Source of the DNA: an uncultured Anaerotruncus sp.
Lineage (GTDB): Bacteria > Bacillota > Clostridia > Oscillospirales > Ruminococcaceae
Length of the DNA stretch: 39,268 nt
Assembly (NCBI GenBank): GCA_944385965.1
Contig: CALWZG010000031.1
Coordinates: 1-39,268 of the forward strand
Reading direction: 5' to 3'
Shown here: positions 34,814 through 39,268 of the stretch, piece after piece
Numbering within the stretch: the first letter of the stretch is position 1
Layout: every line of letters starts with the position of its first letter
Position numbers and translations under genes: made by a program
The notes under the pieces: model-generated
Seen by the model: the letters and a program-made list of their open reading frames with translations, nothing else
The model's database searches: none
Told to the model about the DNA's origin: nothing

Positions 34814-35217
34814 ACTGTCAACAGAAAAAAGAACTTTTATCCAGTTATCAAGGGGCTTTGCGGGAGATTGCATGGCTTAAAGGGGAGCTTCAGTTCTGGA
34901 GGGAGGTGTCGGCGGAAAAGGCGAATCCCTGGGAGCAGCCAATAGAGGAGGAGGAAAAGCGCAAGCTCCAAAAAGCTGGGGAGGAAATCCGGCGCAGGCG
35001 CAGGGAATTGACCATCCAATACGGGCGGGCGGCCCAACTGGCCAACCAGATTGAGGGATTGATTGACCAGGTTCCCAACCAAAGCCAGCGGCTGCTGCTG
35101 CGGTACCGCTACATTGACGGATGGACCATTGAGCGCATCGCCAAAGAAATGCATTACTCTGACCGGCAGATTTCCAACCTGCAAAGGCAAGCTTTGGAAT
35201 CTATTCAGGTCTCCTGA
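34810..35217 (+). CDS. DUF1492-like, sigma-region-4-type phage regulator
   Basis: ATG 34810 overlaps the previous stop. The 135 residues start with a long coiled coil (about 5-90, ALREIAWLKGELQFWREV, then KLQKAGEEIRRRRREL). A C-terminal helix-turn-helix follows: LLLRYRYIDGWTIERIAKEM, then HYSDRQISNLQRQALESI, like region 4 of sigma factors. Such proteins control late transcription in phages (ArpU/DUF1492 group). There are no other phage genes here, so this is either a prophage relic or a domesticated regulator. Its own promoter and intact frame speak for continued use. Confidence 0.75.
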   Translation: MNCQQKKELLSSYQGALREIAWLKGELQFWREVSAEKANPWEQPIEEEEKRKLQKAGEEIRRRRRELTIQYGRAAQLANQIEGLIDQVPNQSQRLLLRYRYIDGWTIERIAKEMHYSDRQISNLQRQALESIQVS

Positions 35218-35273
35218 ACCTGAGGGTTCCTTTTGTAAAATTTATTAAAAGATAAAGTTAAATTTAAGAAAAA

Positions 35274-35347
35274 CCGCCTTTCCGCCTTGACAACAAACCG
35301 TTTCTTTTCTATAATGACGGCAATTTCAGCGGAAAGGCGGGATTTTT
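35274..35347 (+). terminator. Terminator-like hairpin with a promoter in its loop
   Basis: CCGCCTTTCCGC (35274-35285) and GCGGAAAGGCGG (35329-35340) form a perfect 12-bp stem followed by GATTTTTTT. The 43-nt loop contains a fully consensus promoter at 35287-35315. Transcripts from upstream would carry both arms and stop. Transcripts starting in the loop would lack the left arm. Confidence 0.7.
35287..35315 (+). promoter_or_regulatory. Perfect-consensus sigma-A promoter of the zinc-ribbon/kinase genes
   Basis: TTGACA (35287-35292), a 17-bp spacer and TATAAT (35310-35315). Expected transcription start near 35322, about 26 nt before the TTG start codon. Confidence 0.85.
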
Positions 35348-35788
35348 TTGTTTAGTTTTTTCTCTTTTTCCAGAAACCGCAGAAGATACCCCAACCCCCA
35401 CCAAGGTGGCGGTTATTATCAGAGAGGCGGATTTTTTGGGGGCAGTTTTTCCAGCTCCATGAGCGGGCGCCCTTTTTATCCGCCTTATCAGCAGCCTTAT
35501 CCGCCTCAGGCCCCCTATCCTCAGCAGCCTTATCCCCAGCAGGCAGGGTATCCTCAACAGGGAGGGTATCCCCAGCAGCCCATTCCTCAGCAGCCTGCCC
35601 CCCAGCCTCAGAACTCCATCCAGTCCACGGCAGCTTGCCCAAGCTGCGGGGCGTCGGTTCCGGCGGGGTCAAAATTCTGTTTGGAATGTGGGGCTAAAAT
35701 GGGAGGCAGTTCCTTCTGCGGCAGTTGTGGGACCTCTGTACCAGCAGGCTCCAAATTCTGCCCCAATTGCGGAACCCCCATACGCTGA
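35348..35788 (+). CDS. Pro/Gln/Tyr-rich double zinc-ribbon protein
   Basis: The likely start is TTG 35348, eight bases after AAAGGCGG; no ATG with a ribosome site is in frame early on. The 146 residues begin with a basic patch (FSRNRRRYPN) and a Gly/Ser stretch. Residues ~42-90 are low-complexity repeats of PYPQQ type. The C-terminus has two zinc ribbons, CPSCGASVPAGSKFCLECG and CGSCGTSVPAGSKFCPNCG, each with CxxC...CxxC. The repeat region suggests a flexible linker. It forms an operon with the kinase six bases downstream and could be its substrate or scaffold. This is inference. Confidence 0.75.
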   Translation: MFSFFSFSRNRRRYPNPHQGGGYYQRGGFFGGSFSSSMSGRPFYPPYQQPYPPQAPYPQQPYPQQAGYPQQGGYPQQPIPQQPAPQPQNSIQSTAACPSCGASVPAGSKFCLECGAKMGGSSFCGSCGTSVPAGSKFCPNCGTPIR

Positions 35789-35794
35789 GCCTCT

Positions 35795-36499
35795 GTGTTC
35801 CTTTTGAAAAATCCTCCCGGCTATACCATTCTGAAAAAGCTGGGAGGCGGCCGATATGGTGTATGCTATCTGGCTGAAAATCCAGAGGGGACGCTGGTTG
35901 TCCTGAAACGGTTCCGCCCCAAAATGCGGCTGCGCAACCAGGAGAATAACCATCACGAGGCGGTGCTTCTTTCTTCCCTGAGCCATCCCGCCATTCCCCA
36001 GCTTTTGGGGGTGATTAACCATCCAAAGGCGGGGTACTTTTTTGTTCTGGAATATAAGGCGGGAACCTCTTTGGGGGTGGAGTTATTTCGGAAGCATAAG
36101 CGGTTTGGGATGGATGAGATTCATCGGATAGGGACCCAGCTGCTGGAAATCCTGGAATATCTCCATCACCAGGGGGCAGCCCATCGGGATGTGAGCATTG
36201 TCAATGTATTGGATGATGGGGAAAAGATTTCGTTGGTAGATTTTGGGCTGTCCCGATTTACGTCCGATACTACCGAGTTTCTGATGGATTACGCTGATTT
36301 TGGGCATCTGCTGCTTTTTCTTCTTTACTCCACCTATCGTGGACCGAAAAAAGGGGTTTGGTATGAGCAGCTTCCCTTGAGCCAGCCTCAAAAACAGTTT
36401 CTACAACGATTGGTAGGATTAGATTTGCCTTTCTCCTCCATCCAAGAGATACAAAAGGATTTTCAGACATCTTTTTCAAATCAGAACACGCCGCCATGA
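35795..36499 (+). CDS. Small Ser/Thr protein kinase-like protein
   Basis: The frame starts at GTG 35795 (TTG 35804 is an alternative). The ribosome site is weak, so translation is probably coupled to the zinc-ribbon gene. The 234 residues have a complete Hanks-type core: glycine loop LGGGRYGVCYLA (about 17-28), Lys in VVLKRF (~38), catalytic loop AHRDVSIVNVL (~125-135) and DFG in LVDFGLSRF (~147). The catalytic-loop Asn is kept, but the Lys two positions after Asp is Ser (HRDVSIVN rather than HRDLKxxN). The C-lobe is shortened, and no membrane or PASTA domain is present, so it is a cytosolic minimal kinase. Confidence 0.82.
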   Translation: MFLLKNPPGYTILKKLGGGRYGVCYLAENPEGTLVVLKRFRPKMRLRNQENNHHEAVLLSSLSHPAIPQLLGVINHPKAGYFFVLEYKAGTSLGVELFRKHKRFGMDEIHRIGTQLLEILEYLHHQGAAHRDVSIVNVLDDGEKISLVDFGLSRFTSDTTEFLMDYADFGHLLLFLLYSTYRGPKKGVWYEQLPLSQPQKQFLQRLVGLDLPFSSIQEIQKDFQTSFSNQNTPP

Positions 36500-36524
36500 C
36501 ATTAAACGTGTCATGGCGGCTTTT
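36490..36524 (+). terminator. Terminator of the zinc-ribbon/kinase operon
   Basis: GCCGCCATGACA pairs perfectly with TGTCATGGCGGC around a 7-nt loop, followed by TTTT. The stem includes the kinase stop codon. Confidence 0.9.
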
Positions 36525-37094
36525 CCCTTTCCCAAGGCGGTTGAAAGAGTCGGTGAGAACCATCTGTTGAAAACTCTGTGGAAAGTGTGGAGAAACCCCA
36601 AAATATAAGTGAAATTAAACTCATATCCACAAAATATAGTACCGATTTATGGGAAAACTTGAAAAAAGCAGCAGAAATGGTATGTTGAAAAATCTTTGAA
36701 AAAGGTTGAAAGAGAAGAATATATCTTTTTTATGGAAAATTAACCAGAGAAAAAAGGAAAAAAACTTTGGTTCTCAGGGATGGCATGGAGGAGAAAAAGG
36801 GGCCTTCACAGGAAACATAAACAGGTATTTTGAAGGGATACATTCTGGCGGTATTTGATTTATTTACAACTTCTGCGCTTTCCTTTCCATAAGAAATATG
36901 CTACAATAGGACAAAGTATGAATGGATGGGACCTTCCCGTTAAAAGAGCTTTTTAAAAGGTTTTATAACCCTAAAAAGCCATATACATTCAGGAGGCTGC
37001 CATCCAATTATAAACGCCTGAAAAACACAATGGTATCAACAGACATAAAACAGGTAAAACGGCCGGTGTGAAGGCGGAATAAAGGGGGCAGATT
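36525..37094. other. Long AT-rich intergenic region, upstream of the CPBP gene
   Basis: No ORF is supported. An extended -10, TGC-TACAAT (36899-36907), with a weak -35 may start the downstream operon and leave a leader of ~180 nt. In that leader TTCAGG (36989) can pair with CCTGAA (37018-37023). I recognise no riboswitch class. Confidence 0.45.
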
Positions 37095-38069
37095 ATGAGA
37101 TTGGAAAACAGTGATTTCATCCCAGAGTCTCCTGAACTCTGGAAATACGGTTTGAAAAAGCAAAGCAAATGGTTGGCTTTGTCTATGGGGGTTTGTTTGC
37201 TGGTTCTGTTTTTTTGGCAGACGGTGGGAGGCATCCTTCTCGGAAGCTTCTTTTTCTGGCTGCCCATAGATTTGCTCAATGAGCTGTTTCAGTTTATAGG
37301 GACGATTTTGGCCTTCCTGATGCCCTTTGTCCTATATGCACGGCTGGTAGGGTTCCCCTTGAAGGCTATCCCCATAAGAAAACCCAATCTGGCCATTACC
37401 TGTGCCGCCACTGGGGTTTCTCTGGGGGTGGCGGTATTTGGTGTTCTGTTTTCCTTCATGCTGGCCATCTTTTTTTCCCTGTTTGGCCTCAATCCCGCTA
37501 ACCTTCCATGGGAATTCCCTAATGGAATAGTGGCCTGGGGGCTGTTTATCCTGAATTATACCCTGGTGCCTGCTGTGGTGGAGGAATTTGTGTGCAGAGG
37601 GATTATTTTAGGTTCCCTGCGCCCCTACGGGGATGGGCTGGCTGTGGTGGTTTCCTCCCTGATTTTCAGCCTCCTCCATCGGAACATGATTCAAATTCCA
37701 AACGCCTTTTTAGTGGGTCTGGCTCTGGGGTTCTTCATGGTGAAAACCGGCAGTATCTGGACAGGAGTGGTGATTCATTTTATCAACAATTTCCTTGTGC
37801 TTTGCCTGTCGGTGGGGATGGAATTGGCTGCGGCCTCCATCTCGGAGGACACTTTGGTGCTGATGGAGCTTTTGTGGTATGTGTTTTATCTGTTTTTTGG
37901 GGCCTTGGGACTCACCTATCTTTTTGGCATCCGGCGTCTGAAGATAGACCTTTATCCTGGGGAAGCCCCGATAACCCCTTATGACAAGCTGAGTGCCGTT
38001 TTCTTGAACATCCCCATGATACTGGCTCTGCTGGCCTTTGGGGTGGTAACCTTTTTAAGCTTTACATAA
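37095..38069 (+). CDS. CPBP-family intramembrane metalloprotease
   Basis: ATG 37095 follows AAAGGGGGCAG. The 324 residues have about eight membrane segments. The CPBP (Abi) motifs are present: VVEEFVCRG (EExxxR), then LLHRN and VVIHFINN with the metal-binding His and Asn. Family members (Rce1-like) cleave membrane-associated substrates, and some confer bacteriocin self-immunity; the substrate here is unknown. It heads a tight group with tadA (14 bp apart), a DUF6881-like gene and a nitrilase-like gene, so it is more likely a housekeeping copy. Confidence 0.88.
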   Translation: MRLENSDFIPESPELWKYGLKKQSKWLALSMGVCLLVLFFWQTVGGILLGSFFFWLPIDLLNELFQFIGTILAFLMPFVLYARLVGFPLKAIPIRKPNLAITCAATGVSLGVAVFGVLFSFMLAIFFSLFGLNPANLPWEFPNGIVAWGLFILNYTLVPAVVEEFVCRGIILGSLRPYGDGLAVVVSSLIFSLLHRNMIQIPNAFLVGLALGFFMVKTGSIWTGVVIHFINNFLVLCLSVGMELAAASISEDTLVLMELLWYVFYLFFGALGLTYLFGIRRLKIDLYPGEAPITPYDKLSAVFLNIPMILALLAFGVVTFLSFT

Positions 38070-38083
38070 TAAGGAGTACCTGT

Positions 38084-38575
38084 ATGGATGACCTGTATTT
38101 TATGGGGTTGGCCCTGGAACTGGCCCAGCAGGCGGCTCTGCTGGGAGAGGTTCCGGTAGGTGCCGTAGTGGTGCGGGACGGACAGGTGGTAGGCAGAGGG
38201 TTCAACCGTCGGGAAACCGGAAAAAGCGCCCTGGCTCACGCGGAACTGGAAGCCATTGGGGAGGCCTGCGGAAGGCTGGGAGGCTGGCGGCTTCACCAGT
38301 GTGATTTATATGTGACCCTGGAGCCCTGCCCCATGTGTTCCGGGGCCATTGTAAACGCCAGAATCAAGCGGCTGGTATTCGGGGCCTTTGACCACAAGGC
38401 GGGATGCTTCGGTTCGGTGACAGATTTTAATGCCCTCCCCTTTAACCACAAGCCCTTGGTTATCGGAGGGGTGCGGGAGGAAGAATGTTCCCAGCTGCTG
38501 ACCAGCTTCTTTCAGGAGCTGCGGCAGCGCCGGCAGCGGCTCAAGGGGAAGGGGCTTCAGGAGGATGGTTCATGA
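38084..38575 (+). CDS. tadA: tRNA-specific adenosine(34) deaminase
   Basis: ATG 38084 follows AAGGAG. The 163 residues have the deaminase zinc motifs HAELEA (His ligand and catalytic Glu) and PCPMCSGA (two Cys), plus EVPVGAVVV and the C-terminal helix rich in Arg that helps bind tRNA. It converts A34 to inosine in tRNA-Arg(ACG). The stop overlaps the next start as ATGA. Confidence 0.95.
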   Translation: MDDLYFMGLALELAQQAALLGEVPVGAVVVRDGQVVGRGFNRRETGKSALAHAELEAIGEACGRLGGWRLHQCDLYVTLEPCPMCSGAIVNARIKRLVFGAFDHKAGCFGSVTDFNALPFNHKPLVIGGVREEECSQLLTSFFQELRQRRQRLKGKGLQEDGS

Positions 38576-38862
38576 GCTATTATAAATGGGAGTGGTTCCA
38601 CGACTTCCCGGACGAGCCGGTGGTGGTCTATGTGGAGTTGGACAAAGAACGCTGGACCAAGCGGGTACTGGAATATTTTCAGGATGGCAGCCAGGCTTGG
38701 GCGGATGAGCGGGAGGAACATGGAACCATGTTGGGCGAGGAGCCTTACCCGCCGGATTGGGAAATCAATGAAAGCGGGGAATTTTTCATACAGCCGGTGA
38801 CTCAGGAGGAGTTCGAGGCCCGGTGGGCGGTGCGCAAGCCCGCCCCGCTGCATCAAATTTAA
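38572..38862 (+). CDS. DUF6881-like small protein
   Basis: ATG 38572 overlaps the tadA stop and follows AGGAGGATGG. The 96 residues are acidic and Trp/Tyr-rich (YYKWEWFHDFPDEPVVVYVE, then YPPDWEINESGEFF). This resembles small proteins that start with a YxKxEW...DEPV pattern and are grouped as DUF6881; the match is from memory. No known function. Translational coupling to tadA may be incidental. Confidence 0.7.
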   Translation: MSYYKWEWFHDFPDEPVVVYVELDKERWTKRVLEYFQDGSQAWADEREEHGTMLGEEPYPPDWEINESGEFFIQPVTQEEFEARWAVRKPAPLHQI

Positions 38863-38879
38863 AAGGGGGAGGTCCTCCT

Positions 38880-39268
38880 ATGGACCCAATTGTAACACAG
38901 GTGGTACAGCCCTTTCAGCCGGTCTTTTCCGACGCCCGGCTGGTGCTGTTCGCGGATGACAGCATCCAGCGGGGGGATGAGGAAGTAATGGCCTATCTGG
39001 TGCGCTGCGCCAAATACGCTATGAAATATAAGGTTTATCTGGCCAGTGGACTGCTGGTTCACGACAATCAGCTTTGCCTGAGCCTGTTCGCCCCAGATGG
39101 CAAGGCCATCTGCCGTCAGCCCGCTCTGCACCTGGCGGTGGATTTGAGAGATGAACTGAGGGTGGGGGAGAATATTGAGGTAGTGGATACTGAGCTTGGC
39201 AAGCTGGCCTTGTGTGTGGATGAGGACGCCCTTTCTCCCCAAGTGGCCAGAACCGCCGCCATGAAAGG
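38880..39268 (+). CDS. Carbon-nitrogen hydrolase (nitrilase) superfamily protein, 3' partial
   Basis: ATG 38880 follows GGGGGAGG. About 129 residues are visible before the window ends. The order of segments fits the family: a first strand with Asp/Glu (ADDSIQRGDEEVMAYLVRCA), then YKVYLASGLLVHDNQLCLS and IEVVDTELGKLALCVDED, where ALCVDED has the position of the nucleophile Cys. The catalytic Lys normally found before the xHL of RKxHLF is not obvious here (CRQPALHLAV), so activity is uncertain. The catalytic residues further on cannot be checked. Confidence 0.7.
   Translation, partial: MDPIVTQVVQPFQPVFSDARLVLFADDSIQRGDEEVMAYLVRCAKYAMKYKVYLASGLLVHDNQLCLSLFAPDGKAICRQPALHLAVDLRDELRVGENIEVVDTELGKLALCVDEDALSPQVARTAAMK

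Noticed and set aside
35401..35625. Repeat array resembling CRISPR in the CCTCAGCAGCC-rich region
   Set aside because: The repeats are codon repeats for PYPQQ-type protein sequence, with no constant repeat/spacer lengths. No CRISPR array was seen anywhere in the window.
38866..38882. Palindrome GGAGGTCCTCC masking the ribosome site of the nitrilase-like gene
   Set aside because: It leaves no room for a hairpin loop, so it cannot fold on itself with useful stability.

Overview
The window looks like chromosome from an anaerobic, spore-forming Gram-positive of class Clostridia, most likely an Oscillospiraceae-type gut or rumen bacterium. The reasons are a dockerin/cohesin surface pair, an NPxTG-type cell-wall sorting signal, SpoVT fragments, strong AGGAGG ribosome binding sites, and a GC-rich backbone with an AT-richer accessory block. 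No species can be named from sequence alone.

Layout. (1) 1-3.7 kb: a large secreted dockerin protein, cut by the window start, followed by the front half of a secreted cohesin protein. (2) 3.7-14.05 kb: a 10,343-bp insertion that interrupts the cohesin gene. It carries the 3' part of spoVT at its left end and a 5' part of spoVT at its right end. Between them are a LysR regulator, an operon of two creatinase-like M24 proteins around a DASS-type transporter, a decayed IS5-type element, remnants of IS66, IS21 and IS256 elements, and a group IIC intron with a broken reverse transcriptase. (3) 14.05-16.6 kb: the back half of the cohesin gene (Cys-rich repeats, pilin-like domain, NPETG anchor) and a small lipoprotein. 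(4) 16.9-17.7 kb: an intact tRNA-Leu(UAG) with two truncated tRNA-Leu copies upstream of it. (5) 17.8-21.0 kb: a SorC regulator and a DhaL-DhaK-VOC operon. (6) 21.1-33.0 kb, minus strand: hemW, lepA, a VWA protein, the fruR-fruK-fruA-ptsH-ptsI operon and rtcB. (7) 33.4-39.3 kb, plus strand: proC, a phage-type gene pair, a zinc-ribbon protein with a mini protein kinase, a CPBP protease, tadA, a DUF6881-like protein and the start of a nitrilase-superfamily gene.

The main observation is the reciprocal structure of the 10.3-kb insertion. Removing 3712-14054 rejoins the cohesin gene exactly in frame as a 938-residue cell-wall-anchored scaffoldin. Joining the two ends of the removed segment rejoins spoVT exactly in frame. 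Both crossovers fall in the same GA dinucleotide. That is what integration of a circular molecule by a GA-specific large serine recombinase (TnpX/TndX type) would leave, but no recombinase gene is visible in the segment. As it stands, the cohesin half would be secreted without its wall anchor, next to its likely dockerin partner.

The backbone genes form ordinary metabolic groups. The fru operon brings in and phosphorylates fructose and also carries the general PTS proteins HPr and EI. The SorC-DhaLK-VOC cluster probably phosphorylates a short keto-sugar.
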